Of a DNA stretch of 64,000 bases, positions 33,735 through 42,519 are shown piece after piece. Every line of letters starts with the position of its first letter. Positions within the stretch are counted from its first letter, which is position 1. The stretch is from positions 62,001 through 126,000 of the forward strand of contig JNWL01000004.1 of assembly GCA_000716465.1 (NCBI GenBank). The letters run 5' to 3'. Origin of the DNA: Streptomyces bikiniensis. Lineage in GTDB: Bacteria > Actinomycetota > Actinomycetes > Streptomycetales > Streptomycetaceae. Under the pieces are notes generated by a model, which searched no databases, was not told where the DNA came from, and saw only the letters and a list, made by a program, of their open reading frames with translations. The position numbers were made by a program, and so were the translations under genes.

Positions 33735-34565
33735 ATGGATGACGCGTCCAAGATCGCTCTGGCGGCCGCGGTGGCCGGGGGCTACGTGTTGGGACGGACG
33801 AAGAAGGGGCGCCTCGCGTTCACGGCGGCGACCTATCTGGCGGGGCGGCGCTTCGGCCTCGAACCCCGGCAGCTCGTGGCGGAGGGTCTGAGCAGGCTCA
33901 AGGACATACCCCAGGTCGCGGAGATGGGCGACCAGCTGAAGGGCGAGACCCTGAACGTCGGCCGCCAGGCGCTCAAGGCCGCGGCGGACCGCAAGCTCGC
34001 CGACCTCGCCGACTCGCTGCACGAGCGGACGCTGGCGATCGGCAGCGGCGGGGGCGAGGAGGACGAGGAAGGGCGTTACGAGGACGAGGAAGAGGACCGG
34101 CAGGACCAGGAGGGCTACGAGGACGAGGAACCCGAGGAGTACGAGGAGGACGAGGACGCGTGGGAGGAGGACGAGGAACCGGAGGAGGACGAAGAGGCCG
34201 AGGAGGACGAGCCGGAGGAGCAGGAGGAGCCGGAACCGAGTCGGCCCTCGCGTCTGTCGTCCCGCACGCGCAAGCCCTCCCAAGGACGCGGTACGGCTCC
34301 GGCGAAGAAGACCGCTCCTGCCCGGAAGAGCGCACCCGCCAAGAAGGCCGCGGCGAAGAAGACGGCCGCGGAACCGGCCGCGAAGAAGGCACCGGCCAAG
34401 AAGACGGCGGCGAAGAAGAGCGCCCCTGCGAAGAAGGGGACGGCGGCGAAGAAGAGCGCTCCCGCCAGGAAGACCGCGGCCAAGAAGACCACGGCACGCA
34501 AGCCGGCGGCGAAGAAGACCGCCGCGAAGAAGACGGCCGCGCGCAAGCCGTCGGCGCGGAGGTAG
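33735..34565 (+). CDS. Histone-H1-like charged-block protein linked to the gvp cluster
   Basis: A 276-residue protein in three parts. Residues 1-105 form an Ala-rich helical domain (ALAAAVAGGYVLGRTKKGRLA). Residues about 108-170 are almost wholly Glu/Asp. Residues about 180-276 are Lys/Ala/Pro repeats (AKKTAAKKSAPAKK), resembling eukaryotic histone H1 tails. ATG 33735 follows GGGACAGAGG. It diverges from gvpO and is followed three bases later by an SRPBCC gene. The equivalent S. coelicolor cluster has two extra genes called gvpY and gvpZ; correspondence is plausible but not verified. It may bind DNA or mediate electrostatic clustering. Confidence 0.8.
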   Translation: MDDASKIALAAAVAGGYVLGRTKKGRLAFTAATYLAGRRFGLEPRQLVAEGLSRLKDIPQVAEMGDQLKGETLNVGRQALKAAADRKLADLADSLHERTLAIGSGGGEEDEEGRYEDEEEDRQDQEGYEDEEPEEYEEDEDAWEEDEEPEEDEEAEEDEPEEQEEPEPSRPSRLSSRTRKPSQGRGTAPAKKTAPARKSAPAKKAAAKKTAAEPAAKKAPAKKTAAKKSAPAKKGTAAKKSAPARKTAAKKTTARKPAAKKTAAKKTAARKPSARR

Positions 34566-34568
34566 GTC

Positions 34569-35630
34569 ATGGCACCCGAGAACCGCACCTCCGCCAAGGA
34601 GTCGGGATCCGGACTGGACCGGCTGCTCGGCGAAGTCGGCGACTACCTCTCCGCCCAGACCGGCCAACTGGCCGAGAAGGCCACGGACAAGCTGGGGGAC
34701 GTCACCGACCGGCTCCAGGACGTGGCCGACAACGGCGGCAGCATCGCGGACATCGGCGGGCGCATGCTTCAAGGCGACTCGCCCGTCAAGGCGATGGTGG
34801 GCCACACGTTCGGCAGCCTGAAGGACAAGGTCACCGATACTGCGTCGAACCTGTTCGGCGGCAAGGGGAAGGGCAAACGGAAGAGCGGGACCCAGAAGAT
34901 CACCAGCATCGTCGAGACGATCGACGTGGGCGCTCCGCTCCGGAGGGTGTACGACCACTGGACGCAGTACGAGGACTTCAGTGGCTTCACGAAGGGCGTG
35001 CGCAACGTCTCCCAGGGCGACGAGACCTCCAGCGACTGGAAGGTCAAGGTGGGGCCCTCCACCCGCAGTTGGAAGGCGACGGTCCAGGAGCAGGTGCCGG
35101 ACGAGCGCATCGTCTGGACCTCGGACGGGGCTAAGGGATCGACCCGGGGCTGTGTCAGCTTCCACGAGCTGGGCCCGTCGCTCACCCGGGTCCTGATCAC
35201 CGTCGAGTACTACCCCTCCGGCTTCTTCGAGAAGACGGGCAACCTCTGGCGCGCCCAGGGCCGTCGGCTGCGGCTCGACGTGAAGCACTTCCGCCGGCAC
35301 GTGACCCTCACCGACGACGAGCCCGAGGGCTGGCGCGGCGAGATCCGCGACGGCGAGGTGGTCCGCACGCACGAGGAGGCCCTGGAGGAGGAACAGCAGC
35401 AACAGGAAGAGGGAGAAGGGGACGAGGAGGGGGAGCCCGAGGACTGGTACGAGGAGGACGGCCCCGAGGAACCCGGGGAGGGGGACGAGGAGGAGTACGA
35501 GGACGAGGAGTCGGAGCCCGGCGAGGAGTACGCCGAGGACTACGAGGACGAAGGGGCGGAAGGAGACGAGGAAGAAGGGGAGGACGAGGAGGACCGCGGG
35601 CCCGCCGGCCGGGGGCGGCGCGGGCGCTGA
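34569..35630 (+). CDS. SRPBCC-domain protein with an acidic tail
   Basis: A 353-residue protein. Residues about 20-90 are helical (amphipathic, YLSAQTGQLAEKATDKLGDV). Residues about 115-255 form an SRPBCC (START-like, polyketide-cyclase type) domain: VETIDVGAPLRRVYDHWTQYEDF, WKATVQEQVPDERIVW and FLE-like TRVLITVEYYP. The final 90 residues are mostly Glu/Asp (EEYEDEESEPGEEYAEDYEDE). It overlaps in transcription with the histone-like gene (three-base gap). A ligand-binding or membrane-contact role in gas-vesicle assembly is conjecture; a terminator follows. Confidence 0.85.
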   Translation: MAPENRTSAKESGSGLDRLLGEVGDYLSAQTGQLAEKATDKLGDVTDRLQDVADNGGSIADIGGRMLQGDSPVKAMVGHTFGSLKDKVTDTASNLFGGKGKGKRKSGTQKITSIVETIDVGAPLRRVYDHWTQYEDFSGFTKGVRNVSQGDETSSDWKVKVGPSTRSWKATVQEQVPDERIVWTSDGAKGSTRGCVSFHELGPSLTRVLITVEYYPSGFFEKTGNLWRAQGRRLRLDVKHFRRHVTLTDDEPEGWRGEIRDGEVVRTHEEALEEEQQQQEEGEGDEEGEPEDWYEEDGPEEPGEGDEEEYEDEESEPGEEYAEDYEDEGAEGDEEEGEDEEDRGPAGRGRRGR

Positions 35631-35647
35631 CCCCGTAGCCGAAAGAA

Positions 35648-35681
35648 CCCGCCGCGCCCTCCTGGGAGGGGGCGCGGCGGG
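35648..35681. terminator. Terminator between SRPBCC and subtilisin genes
   Basis: A perfect 12-base stem (CCCGCCGCGCCC at 35648-35659 with its complement at 35670-35681), extendable by TCC/GGA pairs, lies between the convergent stops at 35630 and 35703. Confidence 0.88.
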
Positions 35682-35702
35682 CCGTCGTCGGGCGGGTGGG
35701 GG

Positions 35703-36914
35703 CTACTCCACGATCTTCAGAAGCTTGTTGGCGGTGCCGGGCGAGGCGTTGCCGATCTTGTCGGCGGTCGCACCGCCGGTCAGCGCCTCGGCGACCTGGG
35801 CCGGGGTGGCGTCGGGGTGGCCGGCGAGGTAGACGGCGGCGGCGCCGACGACGTGCGGGGTGGCCATGGACGTACCGGAGATGGTCTTGGTGCCGGTGTC
35901 GCTGTCGTTCCAGGCGGAGGTGATGTCCGAGCCGGGGGCGTAGATGTCCACGACGGAGCCGAAGTTGGAGAAGCTGGACTGCTGGTCGTCCTTGGTGGAG
36001 GAGGCGACGGTGATCGCCTCGGGCACGCGGGACGGGGAGCCCTGGCCGGCGTCGGAGGACTCGTTGCCGGCGGCGACGCCGAAGGTGACGCCGGAGGCTA
36101 TGGCCTTCTTGACCGCCTCGTCGAGGGCAGGGTCGGCGCTGCCGCCGAGGCTCATGTTGGCGACGGACGGACCCTGGTGGTTCTCGGTGACCCAGTCGAT
36201 GCCGGCGATGACCTGCTCGGTGGTGCCGGAGCCGTTGTCGTCGAGGACGCGGACGGCCACGATCTTCGCCTTCTTGGCCACGCCGTGGGCGGTTCCGGCG
36301 ATGGTGCCGGCGACGTGGGTGCCGTGGCCGTTGCCGTCCTGGGCGGTGTTGTCGTTGTCGACGGCGTCGAAGCCGTCGGTGGCGCGTCCGCCGAAGTCGC
36401 CGTGGCTGACGCGGACGCCGGTGTCGATGACGTACGCGGTGACGCCCTCGCCCGCGGCATCGGGGTAGGTGTACTTCCGGTCCCCGGCGGTGTCCGCCTG
36501 GTCGACCCGGTCCAGGCCCCAGGAGGGCGGGTTGTCCTGGGTCTCGTTGATGGTGAAGGTGCGGTTCTGGACGACCTTGGCGACGGCCGGGTCGGCGGCG
36601 AGCCGCTTGGCCTCCGTCTCGGTGAGGTCGTTGACGGAGAATCCGTTGACGCGGGAGTCGTAGCTGCGGCGCAGCGTGCCGCCGTACTCCTTCGCCAGCT
36701 CGGTCTTGCCGGCCTTGTCGGTCGTCTCGTTGAGCAGCACGACGTAGCTGCCCGCCACGGCGTTCGCCGCGCCGAGGCCGTGGACGGTGCCCTCGGCGGG
36801 GGTGGGGGCCGCGCCGGCGAACGGGCCGGTGGCGACGGTCACTCCGGCCGCCGCGGTGATCGCGGTCGCGACGGCGACGATCCTGAACTTGCGGACGCGC
36901 TTGTGAGTTGCCAT
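35703..36914 (-). CDS. Secreted subtilisin-family (S8) serine protease
   Basis: A 403-residue preproprotease. A Sec/Tat-like signal (basic start MATHKRVRKFR, hydrophobic stretch to about 35) is followed by an I9 inhibitor-type propeptide (about 54-122). The catalytic domain has Asp164 (VIDTGV), His197 (GHGTHVAGT), oxyanion Asn283 (AAGNESS) and Ser348 (GTSMATPH). It is therefore intact and active-looking, and exported. It converges with the SRPBCC gene across a terminator. No dedicated regulator is adjacent. Confidence 0.95.
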   Translation of the reverse strand: MATHKRVRKFRIVAVATAITAAAGVTVATGPFAGAAPTPAEGTVHGLGAANAVAGSYVVLLNETTDKAGKTELAKEYGGTLRRSYDSRVNGFSVNDLTETEAKRLAADPAVAKVVQNRTFTINETQDNPPSWGLDRVDQADTAGDRKYTYPDAAGEGVTAYVIDTGVRVSHGDFGGRATDGFDAVDNDNTAQDGNGHGTHVAGTIAGTAHGVAKKAKIVAVRVLDDNGSGTTEQVIAGIDWVTENHQGPSVANMSLGGSADPALDEAVKKAIASGVTFGVAAGNESSDAGQGSPSRVPEAITVASSTKDDQQSSFSNFGSVVDIYAPGSDITSAWNDSDTGTKTISGTSMATPHVVGAAAVYLAGHPDATPAQVAEALTGGATADKIGNASPGTANKLLKIVE

Positions 36915-37172
36915 GAAAGAAGGCTCTCCTCGTCAGGATTTGTGGGGGGTTGGGCCACCGGAAGGAAACTCTCCGGCGGCTCGCTCGAAACCCTGACCGA
37001 TTGACGAGTGCAAATCAACGGGCCTTCACAGAGCTATGACTTTCTCAACAAGGTTTCTTAAAAAGTGAAGGGGCAAATCGCCGCAACTCGCCCGGTCAGA
37101 TCGCCACTTCCCTGCCCGTGTGCGGCAACGGACCTTCCGAAGAAGGACGTTGGCGGTACGGAGGCGTGGGTT
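36915..37172. other. Upstream region of the subtilisin gene
   Basis: No gene is supported here. Bases about 37025-37070 form an AT-rich island (GACTTTCTCAACAAGG, TTTCTTAAAAAG) flanked by the inverted pair CCTTCAC (37023-37029) and GTGAAGG (37065-37071). On the minus strand TTAAGA and TCATAG at about 16 bases spacing make a weak promoter candidate for the subtilisin gene. Confidence 0.35.
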
Positions 37173-37236
37173 CGCCCCGTACGCGGATGTGCCCGCCGTC
37201 CGGGACGGCGGGCACATCCGTGGCGCGTACGGGGCG
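37173..37236. terminator. Long two-tier hairpin terminator after the catalase gene
   Basis: An inner perfect 17-base stem (37184-37200 with 37204-37220, loop CGG) is extended by a further 11 base pairs (37173-37183 with 37226-37236). It begins two bases beyond the catalase stop codon. It is the longest hairpin seen in the window. Confidence 0.92.
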
Positions 37237-37238
37237 GG

Positions 37239-39512
37239 TCAGAGCGCGGCGGGGAAGCGGTCCCAGACGCGGTGCTTGGCCAGGAGCGGGGTCAGGCCGG
37301 ACAGGACCGCCTCGCCGCTGTCGGCGAGGATCACGCCCGGGGCGCCGGTGGGCACCGAGGCCGCCGCCAGGACGGTCTCCGCGCCCGCCCAGCCGCCGAT
37401 GGCCTTGGCGTGCCGGAACGCCTCGGAGACCAGCATCGCGAGGCGCGGGTCCACGGCGGCGCCCCCCTGGCCCGGTTCGCCGGCCTTGGCGTCGCGGGCC
37501 CCCAGGGCGTCGGCGCCCGGGGCGGGGGTGCCGGCGAGGACGAGGGCGTCGAACTCGACGGAGCGAGCGGTGGCAAAGGTGCGCTGGACGGTGATCGCGT
37601 CGGCGCCGTCGCCGAGCTTTCCGCCCGCGGGCGCGACGACCAGCGGCACCATGCCCGCGTCGAGCACCGCCCGGCGCAGGGCGCGGACGCCGTCCGCGTC
37701 GGCGGTGCCGTCGGTGACGATGCCGATGATCCGCCCGTCGGCGGGCCATTCCCCGCCCACCTGGGAGAGCGCGGGGCTGGGCCGCACGTCCGCGAGCGGC
37801 TGGGTGGCCTCGGGGGCGGGCAGGCCGAGGCCCGCGGCGACCTGGGCGCACAGCTCGGGGTCGATGTTGGCCAGGGCGAGGAGCTGACGCTCCTTGATGG
37901 CCTGCTCGTAGCACTTGCCGAGTTCGAAGGTGTACGCGGCGACGATGTGTTCGCGCTCGACCGGGGTCATGCTCAGCCAGAACAGGCGCGCCTGGCTGAA
38001 GTGGTCGGAGAAGGAGGCAGGCGCCTCGCGGACCTTGCGCGCGGCCGGGAGCTCGACGGGCACCTCGACGAAGGCGCCGGTGTCCGCACCCGCGAAGAAC
38101 GGACAGCCGCCGTCCAGCGAGTTCGGCTTGTAGGGCGCGACGCCGGTGTGCACGGCCTGCTGGTGGAAGCCGTCGCGGAGCATGTCGTTGACCGGGGCGT
38201 GCGGCCGGTTGATCGGGATCTGGTTGAAGTTGGGTCCGGCCAGACGCGTGATCTGGGTGTCCAGGTAGGAGAAGAGACGTCCGGCGAGCAGCGGGTCGTC
38301 GGTGACGTCGATGCCGGGGACCAGGTGGCCGACGTGGAAGGCGACCTGCTCGGTCTCGGCGAAGAAGTTGGACGGGTTGCGGTTGAGGGTGAGCAGGCCG
38401 ATCGGCCTGACCGGGGCGAGCTCCTCGGGGACGATCTTCGTCGCGTCGAGCAGGTCGATGCCCTCGAAGGTCTGCTCCGGGGTGTCGGGGAAGGTCTGGA
38501 TGCCCAGCTCCCACTGCGGGTACGCGCCCGCCTCGATGGCGTCGGCGAGGTCCCGGCGGTGGAAGTCGGGGTCCACGCCGCCCGCGATCTGCGCCTCCTC
38601 CCAGACCTGGGAGTGCACGCCCAGCTTGGGCTTCCAGTGGAACTTCACCAGGGTCGTGGCGCCCTCGGCGTTGACGAGCCGGAAGGTGTGGACGCCGAAG
38701 CCCTCCATCGTCCGGTAGGAACGGGGGATGCCCCGGTCGGACATGTTCCACATGGCGTGGTGCTGGGCCTCGGTGTGGAGCGACACGAAGTCCCAGAAGG
38801 TGTCGTGGGCGCTCTGGGCCTGCGGGATCTCCCGGTCGGGGTGGGGCTTGCCCGCGTGGATGACGTCGGGGAACTTGATCGCGTCCTGGATGAAGAAGAC
38901 CGGGATGTTGTTCCCGACGAGGTCGAAGACGCCCTCCTCGGTGTAGAACTTCGTCGCGAAGCCCCGGGTGTCGCGGACCGTGTCGGCCGAGCCGCGCGAG
39001 CCGAGCACGGTCGAGAAGCGGACGAAGACCGGGGTCTCGGCGTCGGCGGCGAGGAAGGCCGCCTTCGTCACGCCCGCCGCCGTGCCGTACGACTGGAAGA
39101 CGCCGTGCGCGCCGGCACCGCGGGCGTGGACCACGCGCTCCGGGATGCGCTCGTGGTCGAAGTGCATGATCTTCTCGCGCAGGTGGTGGTCCTGGAGGAG
39201 GACCGGCCCGCGGGGGCCCGCCTTGAGCGAGTGGTCGGTGTCGTACAGCCGGGTGCCCTGCGCGGTGGTCAGGTACGCGCCGCTCTGGGCGACCCGCGCC
39301 TGGTCCGCGCCGGTCGGCTGGCCGGTGGGGCTCACCGTCTCCGGGCCGGTCTGGTCCGGCTTCGGCGGCAGCGGGCCGTGCGGCTCGGTCGGCTCCTCGA
39401 CTGTCACCGGCCCCGAGGAGGGGGCCCCGGGAACGCCCTCGGCGGGGCCGTTCTCGCGGAAAGGCTCGGTCAGCTTGTCGACGGCGGCTTTGAGGGGGTT
39501 CTCGTGGGACAT
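37239..39512 (-). CDS. katE: Large-subunit clade 2 catalase
   Basis: A 757-residue heme catalase of the HPII/KatE class, decomposing hydrogen peroxide. By alignment in my head to E. coli HPII (His128, Asn201, Tyr415), the matching residues are His129 (VVHARG), Asn202 (GNNIPVFF) and heme ligand Tyr416 (RLFSYLDTQ). The C-terminal 150 residues form the flavodoxin/DJ-1-like domain ([17 protein letters not shown]). S. coelicolor's related catalase CatB is osmotic and stationary-phase controlled; nothing here shows the control. ATG 39512 follows CGGAGAG. A long terminator follows the stop. Confidence 0.97.
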   Translation of the reverse strand: MSHENPLKAAVDKLTEPFRENGPAEGVPGAPSSGPVTVEEPTEPHGPLPPKPDQTGPETVSPTGQPTGADQARVAQSGAYLTTAQGTRLYDTDHSLKAGPRGPVLLQDHHLREKIMHFDHERIPERVVHARGAGAHGVFQSYGTAAGVTKAAFLAADAETPVFVRFSTVLGSRGSADTVRDTRGFATKFYTEEGVFDLVGNNIPVFFIQDAIKFPDVIHAGKPHPDREIPQAQSAHDTFWDFVSLHTEAQHHAMWNMSDRGIPRSYRTMEGFGVHTFRLVNAEGATTLVKFHWKPKLGVHSQVWEEAQIAGGVDPDFHRRDLADAIEAGAYPQWELGIQTFPDTPEQTFEGIDLLDATKIVPEELAPVRPIGLLTLNRNPSNFFAETEQVAFHVGHLVPGIDVTDDPLLAGRLFSYLDTQITRLAGPNFNQIPINRPHAPVNDMLRDGFHQQAVHTGVAPYKPNSLDGGCPFFAGADTGAFVEVPVELPAARKVREAPASFSDHFSQARLFWLSMTPVEREHIVAAYTFELGKCYEQAIKERQLLALANIDPELCAQVAAGLGLPAPEATQPLADVRPSPALSQVGGEWPADGRIIGIVTDGTADADGVRALRRAVLDAGMVPLVVAPAGGKLGDGADAITVQRTFATARSVEFDALVLAGTPAPGADALGARDAKAGEPGQGGAAVDPRLAMLVSEAFRHAKAIGGWAGAETVLAAASVPTGAPGVILADSGEAVLSGLTPLLAKHRVWDRFPAAL

Positions 39513-39707
39513 CGTCTCTCCGAGGTCGGGGCAGGGGGCTCCATAGCCATGACCGGTCACCGGGGCGCCGTAACGGAGGCGCCGCCGATCTCCGCCCAAC
39601 GGAACAACGCCGGTCGCACCGGCCTGCCGGCGGGCCGCTCGGACGCGACCCCTCCGGTGGCCGGGCACGGACGGGCCCGCCGGGTACGAGCGGAGGTCCC
39701 GGTGGCG

Positions 39708-40049
39708 TCACCCGCGGGGAAGGGAACCGCAGGTGACGGCCCGTACGGGAGCCGCTCGCTCACCCGCCGCCTGCCCCCTCGTCCGCACCCCACACCTGCT
39801 TTCCCGCTCCGCGCCCGAAAAGTATTTCCGGGCTCCGAGGCTGCAACGGGTGGACCAGGTGCCGGCCGGCGCCAGTCGTTCTCCGTCGGCCCGCGTGACG
39901 ACGACTCCGTCCCTTCCGAGGGCGACGCGGTCGCCGGCGGCCAGGAAGAGCGGGCTCGCCAACGCGAAGGCGTATCCGTCGTCCGTCTCGAAGTCGTTCA
40001 CCAGGACCGACCGGGAGACCGGTGTGGTTCCGTCGGCTGTCAGACGCAT
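39708..40049 (-). CDS. Small hypothetical protein
   Basis: A 113-residue frame starting MRLTADGTTPVSRSVLVNDFETDDGYAFALASPLFLAAGDRVALG. The first 70 residues read like a real beta-rich domain, and the last 30 are Arg/Ala-rich. Codon positions look coding, but the ribosome site is weak (GGACCCTTCCGGC before ATG). It lies between catalase and a gene remnant. I do not recognise the family. Confidence 0.5.
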   Translation of the reverse strand: MRLTADGTTPVSRSVLVNDFETDDGYAFALASPLFLAAGDRVALGRDGVVVTRADGERLAPAGTWSTRCSLGARKYFSGAERESRCGVRTRGQAAGERAAPVRAVTCGSLPRG

Positions 40050-40087
40050 GCCGGAAGGGTCCCATGCGGCTCGGGCGGGGCGGTTCC

Positions 40088-40260
40088 TCAGGAGTGCGGT
40101 TTCGGCGTCTCGGCCCGGACGAGCCGGTCGAACGTCTCCTCCGTGGAGTGCTGCGCGGGCCGGTGGCGCACGCCGAGGAGCTTCCGGCTCTTGGTGGTGT
40201 CGCCCCGCAGCGCGAAGCCGATGTCGCGTCGCGGGTGGCCGCGTTCGAGCCCGGCCGCCG
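40088..40260 (-). pseudogene. C-terminal remnant of an NAD(P)-dependent epimerase/reductase-like gene
   Basis: Reading the minus strand, one frame gives GFALRGDTTKSRKLLGVRHRP and then EETFDRLVRAETPK before TGA at 40088-40090. The pattern 'DTTKSRxLLGxRxR...EETF' is the end of atypical short-chain dehydrogenases of the dihydroflavonol-reductase type. Upstream of about 40260 homology stops and no start is visible. It is probably a leftover 3' end. The match is short, so confidence is limited. Confidence 0.4.
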
Positions 40261-40366
40261 GCGCGAAGGCGACGGCGGCCCGGGGCGTTCGGGGCCGGGC
40301 GTCACGGGGTGTTCGCGCGCCGCGCCGAGCGACGCGGGACGGCCCCTCGGGCGCACGTCCGTCCCG

Positions 40367-41335
40367 TCACGCGTTCCCGTCGTTCACGAGCAGGATCTTG
40401 CCGAGGTGACCGCCCGCCTCCATGAGGCGGTGACCCTCGGCGGCCTCGGCCATGGGTACGGTCCGGTCGACGATCAGCCGCACGGCGCCGCTCTCGATCA
40501 GGGGCCAGACGTTCTCGCGGACCTGGGACACGACCTCGGCCTTGTACTCCTCGGAGCGGGTCCGCAGGGTGGTGCCGTGCACGGAGGCCCGCTTGAAGAC
40601 GATCTCGGCGAGGTTCAGCTGCCCCTCGAGGCCCTTCTGCAGACCGATGACCACCAGCCGCCCGTCGGCCGCCAGGGAGCGGACGTTGCGCTCCAGGTAG
40701 TCGCCGCCGACGACGTCGAGGATCACGTCGTAGGGGCCGTGCTCGGTGAAGTCCTCGGTGCGGTGGTCGATCGCCGCGTCGGCCCCCAGCTCCCGGGCGC
40801 GCTCGGCCTTCTCGGGGCCGCCGACCGTCGTGACGACCCGGGCGCCCAGGGCCTTGGCGACCTGGATCGCCATCGTGCCGACACCGCCGGCGCCACCGTG
40901 CACCAGGAGCGTCTCGCCCGCCTTCAGGCCCGCGGTCATGACGAGGTTGGACCAGACGGTGGCGGTGATCTCGGGCAGGCCCGCCGCCTCCACCAGGCCG
41001 ATCCCCTTCGGGACCGGCAGGAGCTGCCCGGCGGGGACGGCCACCTTCTGCGCGTAGCCGCCGCCGGTCAGCAGGGCGCAGACCTCGTCGCCCACCTGCC
41101 AGCCGGTGACCCCCTCGCCGACGGCGCCGACGCGGCCGGAGACCTCAAGGCCCGGGTACGGCGACCAGCCGGGCTGCAACGGGTAGAGGCCCCGGCGCTG
41201 CATGACGTCCGCCCGGTTCAGCGCACTGGCCGCCACGTCCACGACCACCTCGCCGGGGGCGGGCGTCGGGTCCTCGACCTCGATCCACTCCAGGACCTCG
41301 GGGCCGCCGTGCTCCCTGATCGACACAGCCTTCAT
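40367..41335 (-). CDS. NAD(P)H-quinone oxidoreductase (zeta-crystallin-like)
   Basis: A 322-residue zinc-independent medium-chain reductase. The N-terminal MKAVSIREHGGPEVLEW and ALNRADVMQRRGLYP, the nucleotide-binding VHGGAGGVGTMAIQVAKALGA and the closing GGHLGKILLVND are characteristic of the quinone oxidoreductase/PIG3 group; no zinc ligands are present. It would reduce quinones with NADPH. ATG 41335 is used although the frame is open to 41500. A consensus-like promoter, TTGACA-N18-TAATGT, lies about 165-195 bases upstream on the same strand. Confidence 0.92.
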   Translation of the reverse strand: MKAVSIREHGGPEVLEWIEVEDPTPAPGEVVVDVAASALNRADVMQRRGLYPLQPGWSPYPGLEVSGRVGAVGEGVTGWQVGDEVCALLTGGGYAQKVAVPAGQLLPVPKGIGLVEAAGLPEITATVWSNLVMTAGLKAGETLLVHGGAGGVGTMAIQVAKALGARVVTTVGGPEKAERARELGADAAIDHRTEDFTEHGPYDVILDVVGGDYLERNVRSLAADGRLVVIGLQKGLEGQLNLAEIVFKRASVHGTTLRTRSEEYKAEVVSQVRENVWPLIESGAVRLIVDRTVPMAEAAEGHRLMEAGGHLGKILLVNDGNA

Positions 41336-41484
41336 GACAACTCCGTTCCCACAACCGAGGTGAAGGGCTCTCGCGGGGTCTCCGGGACGCGGTGTCCGCG
41401 GCGTCCCGCCGGGCCGGCGAACGCCGGGCGCGTGCCGCGCGCGACATCGAGCAGAGAGGAATGCCCGCACACATTCGAGAGCCA

Positions 41485-41530
41485 AATGTTTACATAACAA
41501 ACATTACGTCCGGGACGTATGCACTGTCAA
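41485..41530 (-). promoter_or_regulatory. Strong promoter with an operator-like inverted repeat over its -10
   Basis: On the minus strand, TTGACA (41530-41525) and TAATGT (41506-41501) are separated by 18 bases, close to the housekeeping consensus. The -10 overlaps a 21-base inverted repeat AATGTTT-N7-AAACATT (41485-41505). This looks like a repressor-controlled promoter for the quinone oxidoreductase gene, giving a leader of about 160 bases. The surrounding region 41336-41789 otherwise holds no supported gene. Confidence 0.55.
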
Positions 41531-41789
41531 CATTCGGCTGGCCGTGCTCGGCGCCCCGTCGGCGGACCCGGGCCGTCCGACCGCCCCGCCCCGAGGCGGG
41601 CGCACCCACCACTCCCCTGGAGCCGGCGCTGGCGACTCGGCCGCCCCACCGGGTTCAGCCGGCGGACCGCTACCGGTCCCGCACGGGCCTCGACCTCAGG
41701 CCGCTCCCTCGGTACCGAACCCTCGCTCTGCGGAAGGCCGCGATCTCCTGCGAGGCGATCCGCACCCGCCAGCGGCGCATCGAACGCCC

Positions 41790-42180
41790 ATGCTGCGGTC
41801 GAGGCGCACGCCCCTCTTCTCCGGCACGGTCGGCAATGTCCTCGGGCAGTACGAGTGGAGCGCGTACGCGGTGTTCACACCCTTCGTCGCCACCATCACG
41901 TCCGACCCGTCCGAGCGGGTTTCGGCGCTGCTGTCGGCCCTGGCCGTCTTCGCGGCCGGCCTCCTGGTGCGCCCGCCGGGCGGCACCGTCCTCGGGCGGA
42001 TCGCCGGCCGGCGGGTCCGCGCACTCCGTCTCCGTCGCCGCCTTCGGGGGCACCCGCGCCCCGTCTGAACCAGCTCTTCGCCGAATGGGGCGCGGACCGG
42101 CTTTCCGGCCTCTGCATCATGCTGCTGCGCTCCTTCACGGGGCTCGCGTGCCACCTCGTGCGGGAGAACCAGGGGCATCC
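41790..42180 (+). pseudogene. Fragment of an MFS transporter
   Basis: From ATG 41790 one frame gives GTVGNVLGQYEWSAYAVFTPFVA, then LLSALAVFAAGLLVRPPGGTVLGRIAGRR, the first two or three membrane segments of a proline/betaine or ketoglutarate-type major-facilitator permease. The frame then shifts and shortens. A second frame gives LCIMLLRSFTGLACHLV, reminiscent of the later RLLQGFxxGGE segment. About 300 residues of a normal 430 are missing. It is a truncated, frameshifted remnant. Confidence 0.7.
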
Positions 42181-42203
42181 GCCTGAAGGACGCCCAACGC
42201 GGC

Positions 42204-42488
42204 TCACGGCGCGGCGGGCGGCAGGGTGAAGCGGAAGGCGCCCGCGCCGCCGCCCAGTTGGAGCCAAAGGTACTCGGACTGGGTGACGACGCGCAGGGCG
42301 ACGGCGGCGCAACCCGGACAGCGGGCGGTCAGGCCGGGCTCGGGGCCGTAGACGTGCAGTTGGGCCACGGTGGCGGGCAGGCGACAGGAGGGGCAGAGCC
42401 GCCAGGCCGTGGTCGGGTCGACGGCGAAGACCTCTCCGAGCGGGCCGGCCAGGGCGTTGCCGTCGAGGTACAGGGGGTGCTCGTTCAT
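42204..42488 (-). CDS. DUF6510 zinc-ribbon-like protein
   Basis: A 94-residue protein with two CxxC pairs: LCPSC at about residue 31-35 and RCPGC at about 57-61, likely to hold a zinc ion. It matches DUF6510, a small family I associate with the neighbouring oxidoreductase genes. Start MNEHPLYLDGNALAGPLGEVF. It is the last gene of the sulfite-oxidase-like operon, 31 bases after the reductase gene. Confidence 0.8.
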   Translation of the reverse strand: MNEHPLYLDGNALAGPLGEVFAVDPTTAWRLCPSCRLPATVAQLHVYGPEPGLTARCPGCAAVALRVVTQSEYLWLQLGGGAGAFRFTLPPAAP

Positions 42489-42519
42489 GGAAGGCTCCTC
42501 ACCGTGCGGCGCGGGCGTG

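Noticed and set aside
37026..37217. 63-codon frame between subtilisin and catalase genes
   Set aside because: It overlaps the catalase terminator hairpin, has no ribosome site and has an unlikely composition.
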